This document shows, one piece after another, positions 26,262 to 35,838 of a DNA stretch of 64,000 bases. Both the position numbers and the translations under genes were made by a program. Under the pieces are notes generated by a model that saw nothing but the letters and a program-made list of their open reading frames with translations, did no database searches and was not told the DNA's origin. Origin of the DNA: CAKMMH01 sp927798255 (lineage in GTDB: Bacteria; Bdellovibrionota_C; UBA2361; CAKMMH01); the NCBI GenBank assembly GCA_034180415.1, contig JAXFOK010000015.1, positions 1 to 64,000 on the forward strand, written 5' to 3'. Numbering within the stretch: position 1 is the stretch's first letter; every line of letters starts with the position of its first letter.

Positions 26262-27719
26262 ATGGCAAGAAATGAGACTAATGATGATTTAACAAGTTTG
26301 TTTTCTACAAGAAATAAGATGATAAATGAATCATCGCAAGGGGAGAATAATTCGTTAATGCCATCTGTATCTGGTGGAACTTCTTCTCGAGGTATTGCAA
26401 AAACTAATAAAAATGATTCAAAAGATTATTCTCAAGGAAATGATAGTTTTAAAAAGGAACTTTCAGAGACAGGTAATAGGGTATTAAAAGAAGCAAGAAG
26501 TGAGCTAGGGGAACTTTTAAACAAACAAAAAGAATCTAACAAAGCTATTGATGAGTCAACGATTATTAAAGCTGTAGAAAAGGTTATTGAAAAAAATGAA
26601 GTTTCACTTCCTGACTTAGAAAAGGCTACTATTATTATTCATCTTCAAAAGGATTTGCTTGGTTGGGGAGTTTTACAGCCTCTTATAGATAATCCAGAAG
26701 TTACAGATATTCACGTTTATGATTATGCTACAGTCGTGCTTCAACGTGGTAAAGTTAGTGAAAGAACTCAGTATCGATGGCCATCCAAACAAGTTTATAT
26801 AGCATTTATTGATAGGCTTCTTTTAAGACTTGGAAAATCACTATCTACTCAGCAACACACGGTTGATGCTGCGCTTCCAAATGGAATAAGAATTTGTGCA
26901 ATTCACGAGAGTGTTTGTGGTTCAAGAGGCCCACTTTTAAGTATTCGTGTACCAAGAGTTAGTAAAGTATCACTTGAAAGTATCGTATCATACCAAATGG
27001 CACCACCATTAATTGTTAGGTATTTAGCAGCACTTGTAAAATGTGGTATTTGTACATTTATGATAGCAGGAGAAACTGGTACTGGTAAAACGACTATTAT
27101 GAAATGTCTTGCAACTCAATTTGGTGAAACTGAGTCAATCGTAGCTGTTGAAGATACTCCAGAACTTAATTTACAACATGAGTATTTTAGATCCCTTGTA
27201 TCTCGTCCACCAAACACCGAGGGAAAAGGTGAAGTTACACTTCAAGAGCATATAAAAACTACTCTTCGTATGACACCAAACAGGGTACTACTTGGTGAAA
27301 TGAGAACTCCATTTGCTGCAGAAGCTTTCTTAGAAGGTGTCCAAACAGGTCACGTTGGAATGAGTACAATTCACGCTCGTAATGCTAGAGAAACTCTTAC
27401 AAGACTTGAAGGACTTTTAGGACGTGCTCAACAGTCAGTTTCTACTGAGATTTTAAGGCAGCAAATCGCGCTTGCTGTAGATGTTGTTGTTTGGCTTTTT
27501 AGAGAAAAAGAAACGGGAAAACCAAGAGTAGGGGAAATAATTGAAGTTGGACACTGTGTTGAAGGTGTAATTCAAACGCGTCCTATGTTTTCAATTTTAA
27601 AAACAGGAAAGGATCCTCTTTGGAGAGTCGACTCTTGGGCAAGTTTCTTTGATGAAGAGCTAGCAGAATACGGAATATTTCTAGGAGATGCGCCTCCTGA
27701 GATTAGTTTAAAAGACTAG
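26262..27719 (+). CDS. cpaF: Tad pilus ATPase CpaF/TadA
   Basis: This 485-residue secretion ATPase powers pilus assembly at the inner membrane. The N-terminal 110 residues are polar and low complexity. The core has Walker A GETGTGKTTIMK near residue 270, Asp box VAVEDTPELNL, Walker B LLGEMR and His box GHVGMSTIHARN. It lies 18 bases after cpaB and upstream of tadB/tadC. All catalytic residues appear intact. Confidence 0.95.
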   Translation: MARNETNDDLTSLFSTRNKMINESSQGENNSLMPSVSGGTSSRGIAKTNKNDSKDYSQGNDSFKKELSETGNRVLKEARSELGELLNKQKESNKAIDESTIIKAVEKVIEKNEVSLPDLEKATIIIHLQKDLLGWGVLQPLIDNPEVTDIHVYDYATVVLQRGKVSERTQYRWPSKQVYIAFIDRLLLRLGKSLSTQQHTVDAALPNGIRICAIHESVCGSRGPLLSIRVPRVSKVSLESIVSYQMAPPLIVRYLAALVKCGICTFMIAGETGTGKTTIMKCLATQFGETESIVAVEDTPELNLQHEYFRSLVSRPPNTEGKGEVTLQEHIKTTLRMTPNRVLLGEMRTPFAAEAFLEGVQTGHVGMSTIHARNARETLTRLEGLLGRAQQSVSTEILRQQIALAVDVVVWLFREKETGKPRVGEIIEVGHCVEGVIQTRPMFSILKTGKDPLWRVDSWASFFDEELAEYGIFLGDAPPEISLKD

Positions 27720-27759
27720 CATAATATATATGTTTTTTAAAAAAAGGTTTTAAGAAAAA

Positions 27760-28689
27760 GTGTCTATTGAGGTTATACTAGGAATAATATTAATTCTTTT
27801 GTCAATAATTGTCGCTTGTGTGCTATTATTGTCTAATAATAATTCTAGTCATTCAAATTTTAAAAGTTTAAGTTCTCAAAAGAATAACAATGATAATAAT
27901 TTAGAAGATATTGATTTTGTAAAAGTAGAAAGAACTAGCAATGGAAAATATACTTTAAGACAAAAAATGATATATGCAAATTGGAAATTTCCTCCAATCC
28001 TATTTAATATGTTTAGGTTTTCATTAGCAATTTTATGCTTTATGATAGCAAAGACCTATTTTAAGATTTTTTTATCTACTATTATTGCCTTTTTAGCTTT
28101 TAACTTTGCAAATGGTTTTTTAAACAGGGCAATAAAGAAAAGATTCGATGCGTTTGATAAAGACTATCCAACATTTTTACAAACAATAGTAAGTTTATTA
28201 AAATCTGGTATGAATGTACTTACTGCTATAGATTCAGCATCTGAGGGGCTAGAAGATACGTCACTTTTAAAAAGTGAAGTTAAGGTCATGATGGAAAGAT
28301 TAAGAGCAGGAGTCGGTGAAGAAAAAGCTATTGGAAATTTTGGAGCAACAATTGATCATCCAGAAATTGAATTATTTATCCAAACTATAATTTTAGGAAA
28401 AAGCCTAGGTGGTTCTTTATCTATGACCCTTGATAGGCTTGCAGAACAAGTAAGAAAAAGACAATATTTTAGAGGCTCAGCAGTTGCTTCTATAGCACAG
28501 CAAAAAGGATCTTTATGGGTTATTTTATATTTATTATCAGGTTTAATTATTACAATTGGATGTAAAGCTCCAGATTTATTTGCTGTTGGATTGCATAGCA
28601 ATGGTGGTAGAATGGTCTTGGAAATAGGAATATGTATTATATTGCTTGGAATATTTTGGATTAAGAAAGTTATAAATATTAAGGTATAA
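27760..28689 (+). CDS. tadB: Tad pilus inner-membrane platform protein TadB
   Basis: The 309-residue protein starts at GTG. It has an N-terminal membrane helix, a linker, a membrane pair near residues 85-120, and a T2SSF domain (FLQTIVSLLKSGMNVLTAIDSA, GGSLSMTLDRLAEQVRKRQ), with two C-terminal helices. It forms the inner-membrane platform with TadC. Its stop codon touches the ATG of tadC, which implies coupled translation. Confidence 0.9.
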   Translation: MSIEVILGIILILLSIIVACVLLLSNNNSSHSNFKSLSSQKNNNDNNLEDIDFVKVERTSNGKYTLRQKMIYANWKFPPILFNMFRFSLAILCFMIAKTYFKIFLSTIIAFLAFNFANGFLNRAIKKRFDAFDKDYPTFLQTIVSLLKSGMNVLTAIDSASEGLEDTSLLKSEVKVMMERLRAGVGEEKAIGNFGATIDHPEIELFIQTIILGKSLGGSLSMTLDRLAEQVRKRQYFRGSAVASIAQQKGSLWVILYLLSGLIITIGCKAPDLFAVGLHSNGGRMVLEIGICIILLGIFWIKKVINIKV

Positions 28690-29550
28690 ATGAATTTATT
28701 AATTGGTTTTATCATAATTTTTGCGATTATAACTTTTGTGTTATTTGTAGTAATTGTTTATTCGAATAAGAAAAATCAAGAAAAATCTACTCCTAAATAT
28801 TTATCAAATTCTTCTAAAAAAAATGTAGCAAAAAATAATACTAAATCAAAGAATGGTAAAGATGAAAGTTTAGAATCACTTTTTTATAGAGCTGGAATCT
28901 TTGATGAAAAAGACAAGGCGGCTTTTAATAGGAAAAAAGTGCTTTATCCATTAATTTTTGGAATTATAGGAGCCATATTAGGGATTTATTATGGAGGATA
29001 TTCACTTTTTCTAATGCCTACCTTAGGTGCATATCTTGGTTTAAAATTTCCAGGAAGAATACTAAATAAAAGAATAAAAGAAAGAGATGAAGATATCTTA
29101 TACTATTTACCACTTGTAATAGAGCAATTAGTTGTAGGAGTAAGTAGCGCACTTGATATAGGCCCATGTATAGCTTATGTCGTCGATATGGCAGAAAAAA
29201 GAGGAACACATAATCCTGTCACAATTCTTTTAAAACAAGTACAAATTTTAGTTAGATTTGGTGCATCATTAGATGACGCACTTGTAGATGTTGGTAAGCA
29301 ATCAGGTCATAATGAACTTAAAAATAGCTTTTTACAACTTTCACAGGTTACAAAGCATGGTGGTGAAATTACGAAACAATTACAAGATCTTGGAACAACA
29401 GTTACAAGACAACGTGAGATTATAATTGATGAACGTATAAAAAGATTGGAATTAAAAGCAACAGGCCCTGTATTTTTAGTATTTGCCGGCCATATGGCTA
29501 TATTATTAGCATTCTTATTTATGGGGCTAGCAAAATCTCTTAGTAATTAA
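28690..29550 (+). CDS. tadC: Tad pilus inner-membrane platform protein TadC
   Basis: The 286-residue protein has an N-terminal membrane helix, a central membrane pair (residues 95-125), and a T2SSF domain (YYLPLVIEQLVVGVSSALDIG, GGEITKQLQDLGTTVTRQRE) with a C-terminal helix. It pairs with TadB. The ATG directly follows the TadB stop codon. This ends the recognisable Tad run; the secretin RcpA, TadD, TadV and the pseudopilins TadE/F/G are not in this window. Confidence 0.9.
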   Translation: MNLLIGFIIIFAIITFVLFVVIVYSNKKNQEKSTPKYLSNSSKKNVAKNNTKSKNGKDESLESLFYRAGIFDEKDKAAFNRKKVLYPLIFGIIGAILGIYYGGYSLFLMPTLGAYLGLKFPGRILNKRIKERDEDILYYLPLVIEQLVVGVSSALDIGPCIAYVVDMAEKRGTHNPVTILLKQVQILVRFGASLDDALVDVGKQSGHNELKNSFLQLSQVTKHGGEITKQLQDLGTTVTRQREIIIDERIKRLELKATGPVFLVFAGHMAILLAFLFMGLAKSLSN

Positions 29551-29615
29551 ATAGAACAATGTTATTGTTTTATTTAGATCTAAATAAAATTTATTAAAAA
29601 TCCGACATAATAGGC

Positions 29616-31700
29616 ATGAAGAAATTTCAGATTCAAGGGCAAGATTTTGTATTAGCACTTTTTGTGCTATCAATTACCGCAATGCTTGTAATACCACTTC
29701 CTACAAGTATGCTTGATTTCTTGCTTGTTATTAACATTTCATTTTCATTGCTTCTTTTACTTGCTGGATTATATATGCCAAATGCGTTGGCATTAATTTC
29801 TTTTCCTTCACTTCTTTTATTAACAACACTTTTTAGATTAGGTTTAAATGTAGCATCTACAAGATTAATTTTGAGCCAAGGAGATGCAGGCCATGTTATT
29901 GAGGCTTTCGGTACATTCTTAATTAGAGGTGAAGTAACAATTGGTGTTATTATATTTTTAATAATAACAATTGTAAATTTTATAGTTATCGCAAAAGGTG
30001 CAAATCGTGTATCAGAGATTACAGCAAGATTTTCACTAGAATCGCTTCCTGGAAAACAAATGGCAATAGACTCTGATCTTCGTTCAGGAGTCATTGATGT
30101 TAATCAAGCTAGAAAAAGAAGAGATGACTTAAGAAAAGAATCACAGCTTTATGCTGCTATGGACGGAGCGATGAAATTTATTCAAGGTGATGCAATTGCG
30201 GGCTTCTTTATAACACTTACAAATATTATAGGTGGTTTGTATATAAGTTTAAGAGGTGGAATGAGCCTTGGTGAAGCTGTAGAAACTTATACAACGTTAA
30301 CTGTAGGTGATGGATTAGTTAGTCAAATTCCTGCGCTTTTAATATCAATATGCGCTGGTATCGTTGTTACAAGAGTTAGCTCAGGTGAAAATTCAACACT
30401 TGGTAAAGAACTTCAAGGACAACTTCTTAGTAGTCCAAGTATTATAATTTTTACAGGTTCTGTACTATTTTTCTTTGCTATACTCCCAGGACTTCCTGCA
30501 TTACAATTTATAAGTGTTGGTACGTTCTTAATAAGTGTTGGTTTATATTTAAATTACAAAAAAAGAGAAAGTACAAGAAATGTGGAGTTTCTTCCAATAT
30601 CAGTTCTAAAGGCAAATCGAGAATTGTTAGAAAGCGATAATAGTAAAATACAAAATGTATTTCAAATATTTATAGATAAAGAGTTTGGAAGTTACGTAAA
30701 TGATAACTCACTTTCTATTTTACAGAAATGTAATGAGTATAAGGAAAATTTTAAAAAAATGACAGGTTTCGAGTTTCCTCAATTTAAATTTGTCATAAAA
30801 AATGAAATATTAAAAAATGCATTTAAAGTTTATAAATTGAACACGCTTGTCGTAGAATCTAGTTTTAAAGATGACATGATATATTTAAATATTAATAAAT
30901 CTGAGCTTCCAATTTTGGGATTAAAAGATTTTGTTGAGGATTATCATCCTATATATGGAAATAAACTTTATGGCGTTATTAAAAATACATATACAAGTTT
31001 GTTATGTGAAGAAACGGATTTAATGTATTATGATAAAATCGATTGGATTTTATTAAATATTGCAAGTTTTTGCATTGATAATCCAATAGAGTTTTTTAGC
31101 ATTTCGGATATTACAAAAGTGTTGAAAGATATAGAAAAAGATTATCCAGAGATAATAAAAGATTTGTTTTCTATACCCAAAGTTAATAGTGCAAAAATTT
31201 TCAAAGTATATGCTGAGCTCATGAGACAAGAGATATTTTATATATCACATAAAGAAATTTTAGAAGGTATTATTTCATATTTTAATGGTTATAATGTATC
31301 TGACGAATCTGATTTTGATGTATTTAATATTGTAAGTTATATAAGGCAAAGTAAAAAATTACATGTTACGTATAATTCAATTTATAAAGATAAAAGAATA
31401 AAACTTTGTAGTATTTCAGATGAACTTCAAGAAACTTTTGAAGAAATGATACCACAAGTTTATGAGGGAAGTGTTAATTTAGATTTAAAAGATTTTGGGG
31501 TAATTAAGAATAATATTGTGGCACTTCAAAGACCATATTTAGAAAAAGGTGTAACAAGCTTTTCGATAGTTAGTTCTAAAGAGTTAATACCTGTTATATA
31601 TAGTGTACTTAAGATTTTTCAATTAAAGATTAATATAGTAGAATTTGATGAGTTAACATCTGATTTAAAAATAGAACATATTGGAATTTGGAGAAAATGA
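29616..31700 (+). CDS. sctV: Type III secretion export gate SctV (FlhA family)
   Basis: The 694-residue protein has seven or eight membrane helices in residues 15-320, the FHIPEP-region sequence (VNFIVIAKGANRVSEITARF and SLPGKQMAIDSDLRSGVID), and a large cytosolic domain from about residue 335. FlhA/SctV forms the nonameric export gate. The core (ARFSLESLPGKQMAIDSDLRSG) is closer to SctV of injectisomes than to FlhA, as I remember them. The C-terminal domain is divergent. It follows tadC by 65 bases, an unusual place for this gene; no other membrane export gene is in view. Confidence 0.88.
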   Translation: MKKFQIQGQDFVLALFVLSITAMLVIPLPTSMLDFLLVINISFSLLLLLAGLYMPNALALISFPSLLLLTTLFRLGLNVASTRLILSQGDAGHVIEAFGTFLIRGEVTIGVIIFLIITIVNFIVIAKGANRVSEITARFSLESLPGKQMAIDSDLRSGVIDVNQARKRRDDLRKESQLYAAMDGAMKFIQGDAIAGFFITLTNIIGGLYISLRGGMSLGEAVETYTTLTVGDGLVSQIPALLISICAGIVVTRVSSGENSTLGKELQGQLLSSPSIIIFTGSVLFFFAILPGLPALQFISVGTFLISVGLYLNYKKRESTRNVEFLPISVLKANRELLESDNSKIQNVFQIFIDKEFGSYVNDNSLSILQKCNEYKENFKKMTGFEFPQFKFVIKNEILKNAFKVYKLNTLVVESSFKDDMIYLNINKSELPILGLKDFVEDYHPIYGNKLYGVIKNTYTSLLCEETDLMYYDKIDWILLNIASFCIDNPIEFFSISDITKVLKDIEKDYPEIIKDLFSIPKVNSAKIFKVYAELMRQEIFYISHKEILEGIISYFNGYNVSDESDFDVFNIVSYIRQSKKLHVTYNSIYKDKRIKLCSISDELQETFEEMIPQVYEGSVNLDLKDFGVIKNNIVALQRPYLEKGVTSFSIVSSKELIPVIYSVLKIFQLKINIVEFDELTSDLKIEHIGIWRK

Positions 31701-31701
31701 T

Positions 31702-34032
31702 ATGGCTGATAATAATAATAGTTTAATAATTATTAATTCTATAAATGAGCTTTATAAAATAGAGTCTAGTATAGCTATTACAAATAGTTCTGAAAGTTTT
31801 AAAGCTGTCGAGATTAGTACAGGAAGAAGTGTGATTTTATCTGTATTAAAAAGAAAATTTAACGTTTATTTAGATCCTAAAGAAATCTCACAATTTTTAG
31901 ATAGACTTAATAAGATTCAAACTTTTGGAAGTTCGCTTTCTTCATTAATTAGTTTTGGTGTTGATAAGGATGGAGTAGGGTATTCGGTATGTGCTATTTC
32001 CTCGGTTAACTCGGTCTTATCTGGAACTATCAACTATGGTGAGGCAACTAGACGTTTAGAAGCTGTTTTGCAGATTCTTATGAAAATGCATAAAGCAGAT
32101 ATAGCTTGTGGTGATATATGTAATGATTCATTTTTTATAAGTAGAGAAGGGAATATCGGATTATTAGCTATAAATGGGACTTACCCTAGAAAAAGTGATG
32201 AAAACTTAACAAACAGTCATTATGCACTTCCTAATATTCATGAACCAATATCAATATTAAGTGATATCTATAGATTAGGAATACTTAGCTATAAATTATT
32301 TTTAAATGATTATGATGCATATCCTTTTGATGAAAATAATAATTATATTCAATTAATTTCTTTAAATTGTGATATACCAAGTTATATCGATTTAGCAATA
32401 AAAACATGTTTAAGTGTAAATCCAGAGGGAAGATTTAGTAATGCTGAAGAGCTTTTTAATTATATTAAATCAGAGCGAGAAAAAGATTCATCAAACGATA
32501 ACTCCTTAACTTCTATAAATCCTACAAATGATGAGTTTTCAAAAGTTAAGGTGCTTAATGAAATAGCACTTAGAGAAGAAGTAAATAGTAAAAATAAAAA
32601 GATGAAGGCTACATTAGGCATTGTGGGAGTAGTCTTAATTGTATTTTTTGTGATTATCTTTTTAAGCCAAAATCGAGGAAGAGGTAATAATGGTGTATTA
32701 AATATGAGAAGAAACACCCAAACAAGTGAAAGCCAGTTAAGAGAGCAAGAAGAAAAATTAAAAAGAATATACGATAGTGAAGATCCGCTAATGTATGTTG
32801 CAATGGTTAATATGGCAAATAAAGCCTTAAATCCTCAACAAAGAAAATTAGTAGAAAAATATATTGTAAAAAGATTTAAAAATTATCAATATGATAATCT
32901 TGTAGTTATATTAGAAGATTTTTTATCAAGTATAGTTGGTAATGAGATTCCAGAGTTTTATGAAAAATTATTACTTGCTCTTGATAAAAAATATCCGATT
33001 GAGAAAAGGGGAGTTATTTTTAAAGAGCTTTCTAAAAACAATAAAAGTTTAATTGTCGATTTAGCAATAGCTTTATCGTTAGATGATAATAATGAAAAAA
33101 GTTATAGAGATGTTTTTGTAAGTTTTCTTGATGATGAGTTTAAAAAAGATATTCAGAGGAGATCTTTTGATGCACTATTAATTGCAGAATACTTCTCATG
33201 GCAAAAATATGAGAGCTTACTAAAAGAAAAACTTACAAAATTATCTGATGAAGATTTAGTATGGATTGTTCCAATTTTTGTTAAAAGAAATGATAAATAC
33301 CTTGAAAATGTTATCGATTTAATTACAAAAAGACATTTACTTGATGATGTACAGTCAAGCTTTTTATCGCTTATTAATGAATTAAATCCTCCAAAAGAAA
33401 TTAAGGATATCTTATTAAAAGCTAGTACATCTCAGATTACACAAAATGACATTCAAGTAGTTTCAAATTGGATTAATATTAATAAAGAAAAAATATTATA
33501 TGTGATGATATTAGCGTTAAAAACAGATATTTCGCTTAAAAGAGAAATATTTGATATATTTTCAGTAACTAGAGTTCAAGATGAGTTAATTAATAAATAT
33601 GTCAAATTTGTTAAAGAAAATTTATGGAATAATAGAGGTGAGCTTACTACTTTGATACCATATTTATTAAAATCAAAAGATTATTCTGAGGATAAACTAT
33701 TAAATGCTATTAAATATAGTATAAAGAAATTAAGTAGTTCGGATAAAAGTAAAATATTAACAGAACTTGTTGAAATCGCTGATGATAAAATTAAAACAAT
33801 TATTTTTGAAAATTTCTATGAAGATTTAGGAGTAGGGGTCTTAGTAAATTATCTTTCTTATGATGATAAAAATATTAAGAAACTTGCACTAAAAGGATTA
33901 AAGGAATCAGGTATTGATGACATCATTATCTCAAATCTAATTATTGAAAAGTATGATGAAGAAGATGATGACGAAATAAGAAATATGTATAAATCAAATT
34001 TCTGGTTTATAAGAAAAAGAGAATTAGAATAA
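31702..34032 (+). CDS. Membrane pseudokinase with helical-repeat exterior domain
   Basis: The 776-residue protein begins with a kinase-like fold (residues 10-260) in which key residues are lost. The VAIK lysine site reads VILSVLK, HRD becomes CGDICND and DFG becomes AINGT. SDIYRLGILSYKLF and the late Arg (GRFSNAEELF) remain. A membrane helix lies near residues 301-323, then about 440 residues of HEAT-like helices, probably periplasmic. The ATG at 31702 follows the sctV stop by one base and its GGAG site lies inside sctV, so the two are coupled; an in-frame TTG at 31681 is less likely. Confidence 0.72.
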   Translation: MADNNNSLIIINSINELYKIESSIAITNSSESFKAVEISTGRSVILSVLKRKFNVYLDPKEISQFLDRLNKIQTFGSSLSSLISFGVDKDGVGYSVCAISSVNSVLSGTINYGEATRRLEAVLQILMKMHKADIACGDICNDSFFISREGNIGLLAINGTYPRKSDENLTNSHYALPNIHEPISILSDIYRLGILSYKLFLNDYDAYPFDENNNYIQLISLNCDIPSYIDLAIKTCLSVNPEGRFSNAEELFNYIKSEREKDSSNDNSLTSINPTNDEFSKVKVLNEIALREEVNSKNKKMKATLGIVGVVLIVFFVIIFLSQNRGRGNNGVLNMRRNTQTSESQLREQEEKLKRIYDSEDPLMYVAMVNMANKALNPQQRKLVEKYIVKRFKNYQYDNLVVILEDFLSSIVGNEIPEFYEKLLLALDKKYPIEKRGVIFKELSKNNKSLIVDLAIALSLDDNNEKSYRDVFVSFLDDEFKKDIQRRSFDALLIAEYFSWQKYESLLKEKLTKLSDEDLVWIVPIFVKRNDKYLENVIDLITKRHLLDDVQSSFLSLINELNPPKEIKDILLKASTSQITQNDIQVVSNWININKEKILYVMILALKTDISLKREIFDIFSVTRVQDELINKYVKFVKENLWNNRGELTTLIPYLLKSKDYSEDKLLNAIKYSIKKLSSSDKSKILTELVEIADDKIKTIIFENFYEDLGVGVLVNYLSYDDKNIKKLALKGLKESGIDDIIISNLIIEKYDEEDDDEIRNMYKSNFWFIRKRELE

Positions 34033-34039
34033 GCAAAGC

Positions 34040-34140
34040 TACTACTTGCTATCTGAATTCAAGTTTTTGGTGGCAGCTCTCTGGCTCCTGTTTCAGATTT
34101 CCGGTTTCGGGTAGCTGGTAGCAGATTTGCTGAATGCTCG
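34040..34140. repeat. Degenerate GTTTCAG-type repeat array
   Basis: Imperfect units such as CTCCTGTTTCAGATTTCCGG, GTTTCGGGTAGCTGGTAGCA and GCTGAATGCTCG lie after the pseudokinase gene. The GGTAGCAG and CTGAATGCT words recur at 46138-46212. No gene is seen between 34033 and 34241. Confidence 0.5.
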
Positions 34141-34241
34141 AAAACAGAGAAAAAAGAAAATTATTTAAAATCGATAATTTTATTGCATAAATCAACACAA
34201 GTAAAACGTGTGTTAGAAAAATATGGAGGTTAAAAACAGCT

Positions 34242-34472
34242 TTACTGTTTATTTTTAACAAGATTGTTATCGTTATGATTTTCTTTAAGAGTTGAATCTA
34301 AACACTCAGTAGTGTTCTCTAGTGGACTTTCCATCGGCGTTGATATGACGTATTCTTCATTTGCCCAAGCACCTAAATCAATAAGTTTACATCGTTTCGA
34401 ACAAAAAGGAAGATAGTCTAAACTTTCAATAGTATTTTCGACAATCTCTTTTTTACAATTAGGACATTTCAT
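34242..34472 (-). CDS. yacG: DNA gyrase inhibitor YacG
   Basis: The 76-residue zinc protein matches YacG. CPNCKKEI provides two cysteines, and FCSKRCKLIDLGAWANEEYV provides the other two and the family's DLG-W signature. In E. coli the protein binds the GyrB C-terminus and blocks DNA binding. The C-terminal 30 residues are polar and unstructured. A hairpin at 34503-34544 separates it from the upstream 34589 gene. Confidence 0.93.
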   Translation of the reverse strand: MKCPNCKKEIVENTIESLDYLPFCSKRCKLIDLGAWANEEYVISTPMESPLENTTECLDSTLKENHNDNNLVKNKQ

Positions 34473-34502
34473 ATATAAAAACTTCTAAATTTTTATAAAT
34501 CT

Positions 34503-34544
34503 CCTAAAAACAGTACACAAGTTATATTCTGTACTGTTTTTAGG
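34503..34544 (-). terminator. Strong hairpin terminator
   Basis: A perfect 15-bp stem (CCTAAAAACAGTACA with TGTACTGTTTTTAGG) has a 12-base loop. It lies between the minus-strand gene at 34589-34879 and yacG. The T-rich arm is inside the stem rather than a clear run after it, so termination strength is uncertain. Confidence 0.6.
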
Positions 34545-34588
34545 TAAAATTTGTTTATTTTGAAAATAAAAGAAAAAAGTTTTAAGGT

Positions 34589-34879
34589 CTAAATAGCCAA
34601 TTCTTTTAAGCTATTTAAATTAGAATTTTCCATTTCGCCTTGAGATATTATGGCGCGTTGTAGGCTATCTGAGTCTAAATCTAATGCTTCACAGATAAAA
34701 GCAAAAGTTAGGGGAGTTTCAAGATCTTCTCCCATAATCCAAAGTTTGGCAGCTTCTCGCAAATCACCTTCACCACTAACAAAGTCAGTTATTGCTCTTT
34801 GAAGGACAGCAGCAAGTAACTTCTTCTCTGGAAGATATTGATTTTGAGATGGGATTTCAGAATTTGACCAACCTTTCAT
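34589..34879 (-). CDS. Small helical protein, unknown
   Basis: The 96-residue soluble protein has a proline/glutamine-rich start, then a helical body (KKLLAAVLQRAITDFVSGEG, AAKLWIMG, FAFICEALDLDSDSLQRAII). The second half could be a small helix-turn-helix-like unit. I recall similar short proteins in delta-proteobacteria and phages, but cannot name the family. A 4-base AGGA-like site (AAAGGAATC) precedes the ATG. Confidence 0.6.
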   Translation of the reverse strand: MKGWSNSEIPSQNQYLPEKKLLAAVLQRAITDFVSGEGDLREAAKLWIMGEDLETPLTFAFICEALDLDSDSLQRAIISQGEMENSNLNSLKELAI

Positions 34880-35838
34880 ACAAGATTCCTTTTATTTAAT
34901 AAAGTTAATTACAATAATCAAATTTTACACACACATTCTCTTTGCTAGCTAGTTAACTAAAAAGTCAACTTATAGTCTGCTAGCACTGATTCACTAGCGT
35001 TAATGATATGTATAAAGTTAAGAATATACAAAAATATTAAATTATGAAAAATTAAAACTCCAATTTATAGAAAAATGCTTTGTAATCTTAAAACAACCTA
35101 AATAAACATAAGCTCCCTAAATAAATACGAGCTTTAAGCGTAAGACTAACTTAAAGGCTATTAAAAGACTACACGCTAAGCCTTAAAAACTCATAATAAA
35201 ATATTTTTACAACATTTAAAAACGATACTAATTTTAACGACTAAATAAGTCCTAAATTTTTTCAATCGTAAAAGAATATTTTGATATTCTACTAAAAAAA
35301 AAATCTTACTCAATATAAAAAGGATTAATAAAGCAAAAAATCCTTTTTGAAAGATTCTTTAAGTAAAATATAAATGAAACCTATATAGAAAAATCGCCTT
35401 AAATTTTGAAATAGAAACTTCAAAATAGCGAATCCACACAAGCTTAATAATACTAAACTTAAAAGTAACCCAAATTTAGCTTGTTTGTTTAGCTTGTTTG
35501 TTTAGTTTGTTTTTAAGCTTTATCTTTAAGCTTATATTGTGTTATATCTTATATAAGCTTGTCTGAATTTGCTACTTATTCTACTAAAAAATTTAACTTC
35601 TAACCTTAAAAAACTATATTCTTTCAAACCGATTGCACACGATTATATGAAAAAGAAATTCAAACTTCAAGAAAAAAATACATTAGCGATAAAAAAAATA
35701 AAAAAATAGAATAATGTTTAAAAATTACTTGACTTAGATAAAAAATTGGGTCTTAAATTTTGAAAAATATCAAGGCTTTAACTTAATTTTTACGTAAAAA
35801 CTTCATGTATTTTATAGTGTGAATTATTACTAATATTT
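34880..35838. other. Long AT-rich intergenic region
   Basis: No reading frame with a convincing start and composition is seen in about 950 bases. It contains a tandem repeat of AGCTTGTTTGTTT (two exact units and a third decayed one, 35478-35515) and repeated AAATAAAYA...GAGCTTT-like text near 35098-35135. I see no cluster of clear DnaA boxes and no RNA gene. It may hold promoters for the flanking minus-strand gene at 34589. Confidence 0.45.

Noticed and set aside
34880..35838. Replication origin in the long AT-rich gap
   Set aside because: No cluster of clear DnaA boxes and no dnaA, gyrB or parAB genes nearby.
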